A DNA stretch of 14,668 nt. It comes from Candidatus Aenigmatarchaeota archaeon (GTDB taxonomy: Archaea; Aenigmatarchaeota; Aenigmatarchaeia; QMZP01). Shown piece after piece: positions 1-6,864 of this stretch. The stretch lies in assembly GCA_016202745.1 (NCBI GenBank), contig JACQOB010000086.1, positions 1 to 14,668 of the forward strand. Direction: 5' to 3'. The translations under genes and the position numbers were made by a program. Position 1 is the stretch's first letter. Each line of letters opens with the position of its first letter. The notes beneath the pieces were generated by a model. The model had not been told where the DNA came from. It did no database searches and was given only the letters and a program-made list of their open reading frames with translations.

Positions 1-651
1 CTTTTTCCAGATTAAAAATTTACTGAATTTTACTGGATTCTTAAAACCTATTAATTCCATCCATTTGCTTAGCATTGAATTTCCTTTCAGCTCATATTTA
101 TGACCATCACGCCAAGACTTCTTATATTTCTTGTTTATCCAATGAGAACCCTTAAATCCAAGTTTTTCTAATAAACGAATACAATCATAGATTAGGTTTT
201 CTGATGTGCTCAATAGTGTTATTCGAGGATAAGAATAGGTTCCATGACTGTTTTTATAGAAACTTAGACATCCGTCTGTGTCTATATAGCCCCTCATGAA
301 TGACGCCAAAATATTCGGATCTCTGTTGAAAATTACTTCTTTTGGTATTCTGATATAATTATGGGACATTGCGAGATTAAAGGAGTCAAGAAATAAGGCA
401 AGTTTCTTTGAGCATATATAAAATCCATATGTGTTCTTAATGCCATTTCTGTTGAAAAATCTCCCTTTCAAATTAGTCTTAAAGACGCTATTGAATAAAG
501 GTATTACGTGATTGTCAATGTAGATTTTTTCTTCAGCTGATGTTTCAACAAAAAGCCATCGAAGCCTTGTGCTTGCATATCCATCGCCTGCAACAATCCC
601 AAATACTTCCGCAAGTTCTGCATCCAAATAGCCAGGTAATTCTACATCCAT
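1..651 (-). CDS. LAGLIDADG homing endonuclease, C-terminus cut by window edge
   Basis: The minus strand is open from an ATG at 651 to base 1 (217 codons, no stop), so the gene continues beyond the left edge. It shows the two helices of the LAGLIDADG family: FGIVAGDG at residues 17-24 and FMRGYIDTDG at 118-127. The expected metal-binding acids are D23 and D126. Two motifs in one chain predict a monomeric enzyme that cuts a long asymmetric DNA site. The visible end, KFSKFLIWKK, resembles the C-terminus of free-standing archaeal members, so probably only a few residues are missing. The start has a strong Shine-Dalgarno GGAGGT four bases upstream, and no host protein sequence precedes it, which argues against an intein. 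Base composition is roughly one third GC, far below most neighbours, suggesting transfer. Whether it sits within an intron cannot be judged from here. Confidence 0.88.
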   Translation of the reverse strand, partial: MDVELPGYLDAELAEVFGIVAGDGYASTRLRWLFVETSAEEKIYIDNHVIPLFNSVFKTNLKGRFFNRNGIKNTYGFYICSKKLALFLDSFNLAMSHNYIRIPKEVIFNRDPNILASFMRGYIDTDGCLSFYKNSHGTYSYPRITLLSTSENLIYDCIRLLEKLGFKGSHWINKKYKKSWRDGHKYELKGNSMLSKWMELIGFKNPVKFSKFLIWKK

Positions 652-656
652 GCTTA

Positions 657-722
657 CCTCCGGTTTTATCGGAAACCCTAACATTGAGGATAGCCGTATC
701 CGCTTATAAACCTAACCGGAGG
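657..722. repeat. Inverted repeat with inner hairpin between homing endonuclease and MinD
   Basis: CCTCCGGTT at 657-665 and AACCGGAGG at 714-722 are perfect 9-base inverted arms. Inside lies a second perfect hairpin: GGATA (688-692), loop GCCG, TATCC (697-701). The left arm contains the Shine-Dalgarno sequence of the homing endonuclease. A symmetric TATA-like TTATAAA lies at 704-710 and could direct transcription either way. It could be a DNA operator, a structured RNA or a footprint of insertion; the sequence does not decide. It lacks the T-loop and CCA-end features of a tRNA. Confidence 0.5.
704..710 (-). promoter_or_regulatory. Candidate TATA box for the homing endonuclease gene
   Basis: Read on the minus strand this is TTTATAA, about 53-59 bases before the ATG at 651. 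A start of transcription some 25 bases downstream would give a leader of roughly 25-30 bases carrying the GGAGGT ribosome site. The box is near-symmetric and could also fire rightwards towards MinD. The assignment rests on spacing alone. Confidence 0.35.
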
Positions 723-763
723 GTAGCGTTCCAATAGTTCCAGTAGGCTGAAGCAATATTGAA

Positions 764-769
764 TTTAAG
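764..769 (+). promoter_or_regulatory. TATA-like box of the MinD gene
   Basis: TTTAAG lies 22-27 bases before the ATG at 791, and no Shine-Dalgarno sequence is visible before that ATG. This fits a leaderless transcript starting at or next to the start codon. Confidence 0.4.
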
Positions 770-790
770 CTTACGGGCCAATAGTAATTT

Positions 791-1558
791 ATGACCCGCA
801 TAATCTGCATTGCTTCTGGCAAGGGCGGCGTCGGGAAAACTACCCTCGTTGCAAACCTTACCGCCGCACTGGCGCAGTTCAACAGGTCGGTGGTGGCGGT
901 GGATGGGAACACGACGACGTCAAACCTGGGCATACATTTCGGGATTCCCCTCTATCCGGTGACCCTACAGGATGTCATGAGGAAGAAGGCGAGCCTGAGG
1001 CGCGCCATATACCACCACCCGGCTGGCTTCAGGATAATACCTGCTGACGTGTCACTCAGGAAGCTTATGCTGCCCGACACGGACGCCTTCATGGACGTGC
1101 TGTACAGGTTTGTCGGGGACGCTGATTTCGTGCTGATTGATTCCGCCGCCGGCCTCGGCAAGGAAGCGAAGGTCGCCCTGGAATCCGCGGACGAGGTTCT
1201 CACGGTGACAAATCCTGATATGCCCTCCCTTACGGACGCGGTAAAGATCACAAAGGTTGCCAGCAGGTATGAAACCAGGAATCTGGGCGTAATTGTGAAC
1301 AGGGTCAGGGGGGAGAAGCACGAAGTCAGCCTGGATGGAATAGAGCGGTTCATGAAGCTGCCTGTCGTGGGCCGGGTGCCGGAAGACAGGCACGTCCGTG
1401 CAGCGATAGCATCAAGGCAGCCTGTTGTTCTTTACAATCCTTATTCCCCTGCTGCGAGGAATATCATGGCAATAGCCGCCTGGCTGGCAGGAGAGGACTA
1501 TGCAGCCAAGACGGGCCTATTGGAGAGGCTTGGCAGGCTGCTTGGCAGGCCTGGCTGA
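791..1558 (+). CDS. MinD/ParA-family ATPase
   Basis: This is a 255-residue P-loop ATPase of the MinD/ParA (SIMIBI) class. The deviant Walker A KGGVGKT is at residues 11-17 with signature lysine K11. The Walker A' strand carries D38 (VVAVDGN). The Walker B/switch II segment is LIDSAAG, with D117. The last 16 residues (KTGLLERLGRLLGR...) can form an amphipathic helix like the membrane-targeting tail of MinD. Bacterial MinD uses ATP-dependent dimerisation on the membrane to position division or other machinery; the roles of archaeal MinD homologues are poorly known. No MinC or MinE is present here. The gene is probably leaderless and overlaps the end of pheT tail to tail by 42 bp. ParA-like or Mrp-like alternatives are less likely because of the tail helix and the absence of an Mrp-type CxxC pair. 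Confidence 0.87.
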   Translation: MTRIICIASGKGGVGKTTLVANLTAALAQFNRSVVAVDGNTTTSNLGIHFGIPLYPVTLQDVMRKKASLRRAIYHHPAGFRIIPADVSLRKLMLPDTDAFMDVLYRFVGDADFVLIDSAAGLGKEAKVALESADEVLTVTNPDMPSLTDAVKITKVASRYETRNLGVIVNRVRGEKHEVSLDGIERFMKLPVVGRVPEDRHVRAAIASRQPVVLYNPYSPAARNIMAIAAWLAGEDYAAKTGLLERLGRLLGRPG

Positions 1559-3208
1559 GTATAGCTGGGTAAGGTCAATCTCAAAAGAGGCTGCCGGCCT
1601 TTCAATGCCGAAATTGTTGAGCACCTGCGGGTTCATTTCTCCTATAAAGCCTATGCTCCTGTTGTTGAAAACGACGGAAGCTGTCCTTCCCTCAATGAAG
1701 CTGCCGTGCGATGTCCCCGCCAGCCTGTATCTTAGCCCGAGGCTCCTCATGAACGCGTCCAGCGCGCTTGATATGTGCTCGTAAGTGGCCGGGTTGTCGG
1801 TTATGGCGCATGCGAGCTTCCTTACATCCTGCGCGCCGGTTTCCGCCTTCCCGTCCGGGATGATGGCGTCGCCAATCTCGAATATTTTCTGCGGAAACTC
1901 GACATGCTGGTTCACAGACAGGAAGCTGAGAAGCCCGGGAAGAAGCCATGTCCTGAAAACCGACCAGTTGGCTGACACGTAATTCTCTATCTCCACGGAA
2001 GCCTGCGCTTTTATGTTCATCCTGCCGTAAAGCTCGTCTGAATTGGTAAGCGTGTAATTCATTATCTCCTGGAATCCCATTCCCATCATTGGCTCGGCTG
2101 CTGCCGCGCAGAACTTTTCAATGCCAAGCACGGATCCCTGCGCGGCCAGCCTTGGGTATCGCGGCTCTATCCTGTTGTACCCGTATGCTATCAGCGCGTC
2201 CTCAATGATGTCCACCTGGTGCATTATGTCCTGCCGGTATGACGGGTATTCCACCTCCAGCAGGCCCCCTTTTTCGGCGGCATTGAAGCCGCATTTTTTA
2301 AGGAGCAGCGCTATCTTGTCGGGAGGCATGTCCATGCCAGAAACACGGCCGAACAGTCCAGCATCAAGCATGATCTTTCCTGTTGAAAAATCCGGGGTGA
2401 TTGTCTTCCTGCCGCCATAGATGTTTTCAACCGCCTCCACCGAAGCGCCCCTGTCAATCATTTGCATTGCAAGGATGTTGATAGCCGTAAGGAGAAATTT
2501 GTCATCGTATCCCGTGCACTCTATGAATGCGGCTTTTGTGTCCCTGCTTATGTTGCCGCAATGCCGGGAGTTTATTATCGGGGGCATTGACATAATGCTG
2601 CCTTTGGCGTCCACCCAGACGGGGTATTCCTTCTCATTAAGCAGCAGGTGCCCGAATTCCCTGCCCTTTGGATGCCGGGACAGTATTTCCTGGGCTGTCA
2701 TTTCAGACTCAAAGCCAAGCGGGGTGAACCTTATGTCCTGCGGCTTTCTGGATGTGTAGCGCACGGGCAGGGTTATCTTGTCCAGGTCGTATATCCCGAG
2801 GGAAAGCTCCCTCCTGCTCCTGCCGAACGCCGTGGCGATCTTCTCCTGCAGCTGGATCACCTGCGACAGGAAATGGTCATCCATCTTAAGGCCGCGTGCA
2901 ATTGCGCAAGATACAACAGGCTGCACTCGGGACTTCGTATCGACTGCCACTGCCATACCCGGCTTTCCGGCGCTGTACTTCCGCAGGCCGGCCGTGGAGT
3001 ATTTGGCCCGGAGCTCGCGGGCTATGCCTTCGGTGGACCACAGGTCAGGCCTGTTGGTATCTTTGATGTCGATCTTCAGCGTATCGCCGTCCACGCTGTC
3101 CACCTCGCCTTTCGCGTAAAATATGTCGTTTTCCTGCAGGGCCTTTATGGGGATTGATTTTCCCGCCAGCCTGCAAAGGTCCTTGTGGGAGATTTCTATC
3201 TTTGGCAT
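1517..3208 (-). CDS. pheT: Phenylalanyl-tRNA synthetase, beta subunit (archaeal type)
   Basis: The product is the beta subunit of the (alpha-beta)2 phenylalanyl-tRNA synthetase, which with PheS charges tRNA-Phe. From the ATG at 3208 it has 563 residues, matching the short archaeal/eukaryotic form rather than the roughly 800-residue bacterial one, which has extra tRNA-binding and anticodon-binding domains. Family features are the N-terminal segment with NRPDLW (about 52-57), a B3/B4 editing-type region, a B5 region and a synthetase-like core ending in GFIGEMNPQVLNNFG followed by FEIDL. An upstream in-frame start at 3247 would overlap pheS by over 30 bases. Starts at 3214 (TGATG overlap with the pheS stop) or 3208 fit better, and tandem GTGAT sequences at 3213-3222 could act as the ribosome site. 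I chose 3208 because MPKIEIS is the usual family start. It is co-transcribed with pheS, and its 3' end overlaps the MinD gene by 42 bp. Confidence 0.95.
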   Translation of the reverse strand: MPKIEISHKDLCRLAGKSIPIKALQENDIFYAKGEVDSVDGDTLKIDIKDTNRPDLWSTEGIARELRAKYSTAGLRKYSAGKPGMAVAVDTKSRVQPVVSCAIARGLKMDDHFLSQVIQLQEKIATAFGRSRRELSLGIYDLDKITLPVRYTSRKPQDIRFTPLGFESEMTAQEILSRHPKGREFGHLLLNEKEYPVWVDAKGSIMSMPPIINSRHCGNISRDTKAAFIECTGYDDKFLLTAINILAMQMIDRGASVEAVENIYGGRKTITPDFSTGKIMLDAGLFGRVSGMDMPPDKIALLLKKCGFNAAEKGGLLEVEYPSYRQDIMHQVDIIEDALIAYGYNRIEPRYPRLAAQGSVLGIEKFCAAAAEPMMGMGFQEIMNYTLTNSDELYGRMNIKAQASVEIENYVSANWSVFRTWLLPGLLSFLSVNQHVEFPQKIFEIGDAIIPDGKAETGAQDVRKLACAITDNPATYEHISSALDAFMRSLGLRYRLAGTSHGSFIEGRTASVVFNNRSIGFIGEMNPQVLNNFGIERPAASFEIDLTQLYSARPAKQPAKPLQ

Positions 3209-3213
3209 GGGCA

Positions 3214-4467
3214 TCACATCACTGTTATCCGCTGCTCCCTCAGCCATTTGAGGTTCTGGCTGAAAAGGCTGCGGATGTCATTTATCCCCAGCTTGTACAT
3301 TGCGAGCCTGTCTATGCCAAAGCCCCATGCTATTACCGGCACCTTAATCCCGATGGGTTCTGTCAGTTCTGGCCTGAACATGCCGGCGCCGGCGAGCTCG
3401 ATCCAGCCAAGTTCGTGGTGCTTCACAGATACCTGGACACCTGGCTCCACGAACGGGTAATAGTCAGGTATGAACTGCACCTCATCCGTGCCTGCAAATT
3501 CCATGACGAACATCCTTAGCAGCCCGAGTATGTCCCGGAATGTGAGCCCCTCCGCGGCGACAAAGCCGCCCAGCTGGTTGAATTCCACGCCATGGGTGGC
3601 GTCAATCACATCAGGCCTGTAGCACCTGACAATGCTGAAATACTTTCCCGGGATTTCTATGCCTCTGGACATGTATCGCGGCGAGATTGCCGTGTCGTGC
3701 GCCCTGGGCATGAGCCGGCCTGCCTTTTTCGGGTCCCACCTGTATCCCCAGCCCTTTGAGCCGGTTTCCCATCCGTTCTCATGGGCAGCCTGCACCCTTG
3801 CCACAATCCCCTTCTCCGGAAGCGCGCCATGAGTGGGGCTTTTCAGGCTGTAGGTTTGTGTCCAGTCGCGGGATGGGTGGTTTTGCGGCTGGAACAGGGC
3901 ATCAAAGTTCCAGAATTCAAGCTCTATGCTGGGGCCGGTCATTTCAATGAACCCAAGCCCGGACAGCCTCTGCCTTACCGACTGCAGGAACCGATTGTAG
4001 GGCTGCCTTTTCCCGGGGTTGGCTGCTTTCCCGGCCGCCTCCACGTTGTAGGACCTCAGCCTCGCTTTCTTCCAGAGCCCTGTCTTTATGAGCTCCGGCG
4101 TCAGCGCCGCTATTTCGCCGCCAAGCTGTCTTTCAGCCTGCCTGAAAATGTCATCCGCCTTTTTTATCAGCCTCCTTTCAAGGAGTGTGTTTACCATGTC
4201 CTCACTGACGCCCTGGCCGGAATGTATCTTCTCCAGCGCCTCCCGCTCCGGAAACGCCCCGGGCTTTTTCACAAGAGCCAGCCGCCCGCTGTCCAGCTTT
4301 ACAAAGCCTTTCTTCTTTGCCCACATGAGCGCTATGTTGAAGCTGTCCAGCCTGCTCCTGCATTCATCAATGGTGGCCGGCCTGTCCAGCATCTTTACCA
4401 GCTGCTCTTCCGGAAGGCCGTTCTTCATGTATTGCGTCCCTTCGGGTGTGAGAACGTATCTCTGCAT
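3214..4467 (-). CDS. pheS: Phenylalanyl-tRNA synthetase, alpha subunit (archaeal type)
   Basis: This is the catalytic alpha subunit of phenylalanyl-tRNA synthetase, 417 residues from ATG 4467. An N-terminal winged-helix region (about 1-110) is followed by a class II catalytic core. Motif 1 surrounds FWNFDALFQPQNHPSRD (about 172-205), motif 2 lies around RCYRPDVIDATHGVEFNQ (about 265-300), and motif 3 is GFGIDRLAMY (382-391). A TTG at 4473 is in frame two codons upstream, but the ATG is preferred: a TATA-like box at 4491-4498 sits 24-31 bases before it and no Shine-Dalgarno sequence exists, so the message is probably leaderless. pheS precedes pheT with essentially no gap. The end of motif 1 reads DWTQTY where DxxDTF is more usual, a mild divergence that does not suggest loss of function. 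Confidence 0.95.
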   Translation of the reverse strand: MQRYVLTPEGTQYMKNGLPEEQLVKMLDRPATIDECRSRLDSFNIALMWAKKKGFVKLDSGRLALVKKPGAFPEREALEKIHSGQGVSEDMVNTLLERRLIKKADDIFRQAERQLGGEIAALTPELIKTGLWKKARLRSYNVEAAGKAANPGKRQPYNRFLQSVRQRLSGLGFIEMTGPSIELEFWNFDALFQPQNHPSRDWTQTYSLKSPTHGALPEKGIVARVQAAHENGWETGSKGWGYRWDPKKAGRLMPRAHDTAISPRYMSRGIEIPGKYFSIVRCYRPDVIDATHGVEFNQLGGFVAAEGLTFRDILGLLRMFVMEFAGTDEVQFIPDYYPFVEPGVQVSVKHHELGWIELAGAGMFRPELTEPIGIKVPVIAWGFGIDRLAMYKLGINDIRSLFSQNLKWLREQRITVM

Positions 4468-4471
4468 AGTC

Positions 4472-4500
4472 AAATATAAGCCGTGCCGGTATTAAATAGC
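4472..4500. promoter_or_regulatory. Overlapping divergent promoters, pheS and methyltransferase
   Basis: Only 35 bases (4468-4502) separate two divergent start codons. AAATATAAG at 4472-4480 lies 23-31 bases before the methyltransferase ATG. On the minus strand TATTTAAT at 4498-4491 lies 24-31 bases before the pheS ATG. Each box thus falls where a leaderless archaeal promoter should place it, and each abuts the other gene's likely start of transcription. Two initiation complexes probably could not bind together. Confidence 0.6.
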
Positions 4501-4502
4501 GT

Positions 4503-5246
4503 ATGTCGCACTGGTCGGAATTGTGGAGCGGCATTGAATCCGTAGAGACAAAAGGCAACACCTACATGTGGAAAATGTACGCAAGCCTGCTGGATGGCTG
4601 CGATTTCAAGGGGAAGCGCGTACTGGAAATAGGCTGCGGGACCGGATTGAACACGATCGCCATGGGCCTGAAAGGAGCGGAAATAACATTCCTCGACCAG
4701 TCAAAGGAAGCGCTTAACCTGGTAAGAAATAACGTCAGGAAACTTGGCCTGGAGGCTGAGTACATCGAGGGTGATGTGTTTGAATGCGGGCTGGCTGGGA
4801 GGTACGACATTGTCCACTCAGAGGGCCTGATAGAGCATTTCATAGGCGGAATGAGGCAAAAAATAGTTGACGCCCATGCGGAGGCAGCCAGGCGTGGTGG
4901 AATGGTTACCCTGATTGCGCCCAACATGATGTCAGTGCCCTACAGGATTGGCATGTATGCCGCCAAGAAGACAGGCACCTGGATCTACGGCGATGAGTAT
5001 CCGTACAGCAGGGAGGAGCTGTCCAGAAGGATGGAAGCAAGCGGTCTTGCTGTCAGAAAGACTATCGGCGGCGAATTTGTATATTCATTATTCTGGCTGT
5101 TCTGCCCCATCTGGCTGGGCTCAAAGTCAATCATAAGAAAAGGCATAACGCTGGAAGCCAATGAATGCCTCGTAAGGCTGAACCAGGGCAATTTCTTTGC
5201 GGACAGGTGGGGAAGGATAATAGGCTCCACGGGGATAAGGATATAA
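4503..5246 (+). CDS. Class I SAM-dependent methyltransferase
   Basis: The 247-residue protein has the Rossmann-fold SAM-binding motif VLEIGCGTG (E42 to G48), the ribose-binding acid in FLDQS (D65), an adenine-site EGDVF (D91), and the post-motif strand YDIVHSEGLIEHF. The fold and SAM use are clear; the substrate is not. The second half has hydrophobic patches (YSLFWLFCPIWLG) that could bind a lipid or membrane surface. It starts from a leaderless-type ATG sharing a tight divergent promoter with pheS. A 77-residue membrane protein follows 23 bases downstream, and a membrane glycosyltransferase faces it, so a glycolipid or envelope substrate is possible; this is inference from context only. Confidence 0.85.
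   Translation: MSHWSELWSGIESVETKGNTYMWKMYASLLDGCDFKGKRVLEIGCGTGLNTIAMGLKGAEITFLDQSKEALNLVRNNVRKLGLEAEYIEGDVFECGLAGRYDIVHSEGLIEHFIGGMRQKIVDAHAEAARRGGMVTLIAPNMMSVPYRIGMYAAKKTGTWIYGDEYPYSREELSRRMEASGLAVRKTIGGEFVYSLFWLFCPIWLGSKSIIRKGITLEANECLVRLNQGNFFADRWGRIIGSTGIRI
5241..5246 (+). promoter_or_regulatory. TATA-like box of the 77-residue membrane protein
   Basis: ATATAA lies 24-29 bases before the ATG at 5270 and overlaps the stop codon of the methyltransferase gene. With no ribosome site upstream of 5270, it suggests an independent leaderless transcript rather than only readthrough. Confidence 0.4.
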
Positions 5247-5269
5247 CCAGCCTGCTACAATTAGATTGC

Positions 5270-5503
5270 ATGAAAGCGCTTGTGGCGGGTGTGGCCATGA
5301 TGGCAGCAGGCATTCTGGTATCCACCATAAAGGTGACTGGAGGGGCTGGAGTAAGGGCTGACGTTGCGACAATAGGCCGCGTGTCAACATCCCAGATGAC
5401 ACGCTCATTCACTCCAGTCAGCATTGCCCTTGTTGCAGCGGGTGCGATTGTTGTGGCGGCTAGCCTGCTGATAGCCAAAAGGCGCGCGAGAAAGGGGAGC
5501 TGA
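5270..5503 (+). CDS. Small membrane protein with two predicted transmembrane helices
   Basis: I do not recognise this 77-residue protein. It starts MKALVAG and has two hydrophobic stretches, about residues 3-20 and 49-69, separated by a polar loop of about 28 residues with Ser, Thr and Arg. It ends in a basic tail (KRRARKGS), so by the positive-inside rule both ends should face the cytoplasm and the loop the outside. The first stretch could instead be a signal peptide. The reading frame stays open upstream to 5165 inside the methyltransferase gene, but the ATG at 5270 has a TATA-like box at the leaderless distance and begins the hydrophobic helix at once. Size and helix layout are all that support it as a gene. 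Confidence 0.6.
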   Translation: MKALVAGVAMMAAGILVSTIKVTGGAGVRADVATIGRVSTSQMTRSFTPVSIALVAAGAIVVAASLLIAKRRARKGS

Positions 5504-5508
5504 TTCTT

Positions 5509-5579
5509 TGGGCATGCCCATGAGCAATTCGCCCATCTGGCTGAAGGTGCAGACTGTTGAGCGAAGCAATTGGATTGCT
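5509..5579. repeat. Palindromes between convergent genes
   Basis: The 78-base gap between the small membrane protein and the glycosyltransferase holds a perfect 12-base palindrome TGGGCATGCCCA (5509-5520) and a short hairpin AGCAAT-TGG-ATTGCT (5565-5579). They sit where two convergent transcripts end. Neither is followed by a run of T on either strand, so they are weak candidates for transcript-end structures. Confidence 0.3.
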
Positions 5580-5581
5580 GC

Positions 5582-6778
5582 CTAGCTCCAGTGTTCAAAG
5601 TCGAGCTGCGGGACCCTTCTGCGTTTGGCGTTTATGCCAGCGATTATCCCCCTGACATAGAACCCCGTGACAAGAGGCATGTAAACAAATGTGTATGGGA
5701 TTACCTGTGCAGCCTCCCTCAGCTTCATGCGGTGCTCTGTTGCCGCTATCAGGAACACGTGGCCGACGCTTGCGGCGTTTATGCTGGTGAAGAAAGTGGC
5801 CAGGAATGGGATCAGGCCCAGGGCAAGCACTTCTATGAAATGCCTTACCGAAAAGGCGTAGAGTATGTAGATGGGAATGAGCGGCAGCAGGAGGGTTGTG
5901 GTTTGCCACAGGATCACGCTGGCAACGCCAAGCATGAGGAATACGTATGGGAGGGCGTAGAGGCTGAACTGGGGGGCCCTGAAATACATTTTCCAGTAGT
6001 CGGTGAACGTGTACACAAAACCCTTACCCCACCTGATCCTTTGGTCCTTGAGGCTTGCCAGTGAAGTGGGCTCATTGGTCCTCACGACAGCTTCATGGTC
6101 ATATTGTATCCTGTAGCCCGCCTTAAGCAGCTGGGCAGCAAAGTAATTGTCCTCTATCAGCGTCTGCGGCCACCCTCCAAGCCTCTCCAGAATGGCTTTC
6201 CTAACGGCTATGCCGCAGCCCCGGAATGTGATGAGGGAGCCGAATTGCATGTGGGTCTTGTACAGGCTGGAAACAATCCTGCTTTCGAAGGATATGAGCT
6301 TTGTGAGCATGTTGCCGGTGTTATTGACCGTGTACTTGGGCGAGACAGCGCCTATCTCGCTTCTCGAAAACCAGGGGACAATGTTGCCGAGGCAATTCCT
6401 GTCAACCACGGTGTCGGCGTCCAGAAAGAACAGTATCTCCCCCTTTGCAGCCGCAGCCGCCTCGTTCAGGGAGGCGGGCTTGCCAACCCTCTTCTTATGT
6501 TGTATAAGCCTGGCCCCGTATCTCCTGCAAACCTCAGGCGTCCCGTCGTCGGAGTCATTGACTACTATGACTTCTGTGTTCTTGTAGTTAAGGCTTCGGA
6601 CAGACTCGAGCGTGTCAGCTATTGTGGATTCGGCCTTGTAGGCAGGGATAATAATTGATACAAGGGGATTATTAGCTGCCCTTGGCCTCGTGAAGCCCCT
6701 CTCCCATTTCCAGCCCGCGTACCAGGAGAAGAAACCCAGCGCAAGCAGGCTGGAAATTATCAGCACGTTTTCCAGCAT
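5582..6778 (-). CDS. Membrane-anchored family 2 glycosyltransferase
   Basis: The 398-residue protein is a GT-A fold glycosyltransferase of the processive, cellulose/hyaluronan-synthase-like type. An N-terminal membrane helix (about 4-21) is followed by the GT2 domain starting VSIIIPAYKAE. It carries the nucleotide-binding VVNDSDDGT, the metal-binding DAD (D120, D122), an ED acid pair (E209, D210; the likely base) and the QxxRW motif (Q246 to W250). About three or four more membrane helices lie in 273-380. The protein should transfer a sugar from a nucleotide donor on the cytoplasmic face to a lipid or growing chain. The QxxRW motif is typical of synthases that extend and export a polymer, but the product cannot be read from sequence. 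It is divergent from glyS and faces the methyltransferase and small membrane protein. Confidence 0.9.
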   Translation of the reverse strand: MLENVLIISSLLALGFFSWYAGWKWERGFTRPRAANNPLVSIIIPAYKAESTIADTLESVRSLNYKNTEVIVVNDSDDGTPEVCRRYGARLIQHKKRVGKPASLNEAAAAAKGEILFFLDADTVVDRNCLGNIVPWFSRSEIGAVSPKYTVNNTGNMLTKLISFESRIVSSLYKTHMQFGSLITFRGCGIAVRKAILERLGGWPQTLIEDNYFAAQLLKAGYRIQYDHEAVVRTNEPTSLASLKDQRIRWGKGFVYTFTDYWKMYFRAPQFSLYALPYVFLMLGVASVILWQTTTLLLPLIPIYILYAFSVRHFIEVLALGLIPFLATFFTSINAASVGHVFLIAATEHRMKLREAAQVIPYTFVYMPLVTGFYVRGIIAGINAKRRRVPQLDFEHWS

Positions 6779-6806
6779 ATGAACCTATATATAATATCCC
6801 GCGGCG

Positions 6807-6846
6807 TTTTTATATATCGCCCTTATTAGGGAATGGGGTTTATTAA
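6807..6846. promoter_or_regulatory. Divergent promoter region, glycosyltransferase and glyS
   Basis: The 86-base gap has a long TATA-like run at 6807-6817 (TTTTTATATAT). On the minus strand it lies 29-39 bases before the glycosyltransferase ATG, and it could also act rightwards with a leader. A second box, TTTATTAA at 6839-6846, lies 19-26 bases before the glyS ATG. No clear Shine-Dalgarno sequence precedes either start. Confidence 0.4.
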
Positions 6847-6864
6847 CTATATAGGCGGGCACGG

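Noticed and set aside
657..722. Possible tRNA or tRNA-like gene from the 9-base stem
   Set aside because: There is no T-loop GGTTCGA-type sequence, no anticodon arm of standard size, and the arm lengths do not fit a cloverleaf.
540..737. Open reading frame on the plus strand, 65 codons
   Set aside because: It lies mostly antisense to the homing endonuclease, whose LAGLIDADG motifs show that the minus strand is the coding one.
3209..3247. Longer PheT start at 3247
   Set aside because: It would overlap the end of pheS by over 30 bases and adds residues not seen in the family, while 3208 gives the usual MPKIEIS-like start.
3781..4479. Plus-strand open frame of 232 codons opposite pheS
   Set aside because: The pheS frame on the minus strand has complete class II synthetase motifs; this frame has none and is a by-product of GC-rich codons.
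5565..5579. Hairpin as an intrinsic terminator
   Set aside because: The stem is only six pairs and no T-run follows on either strand.
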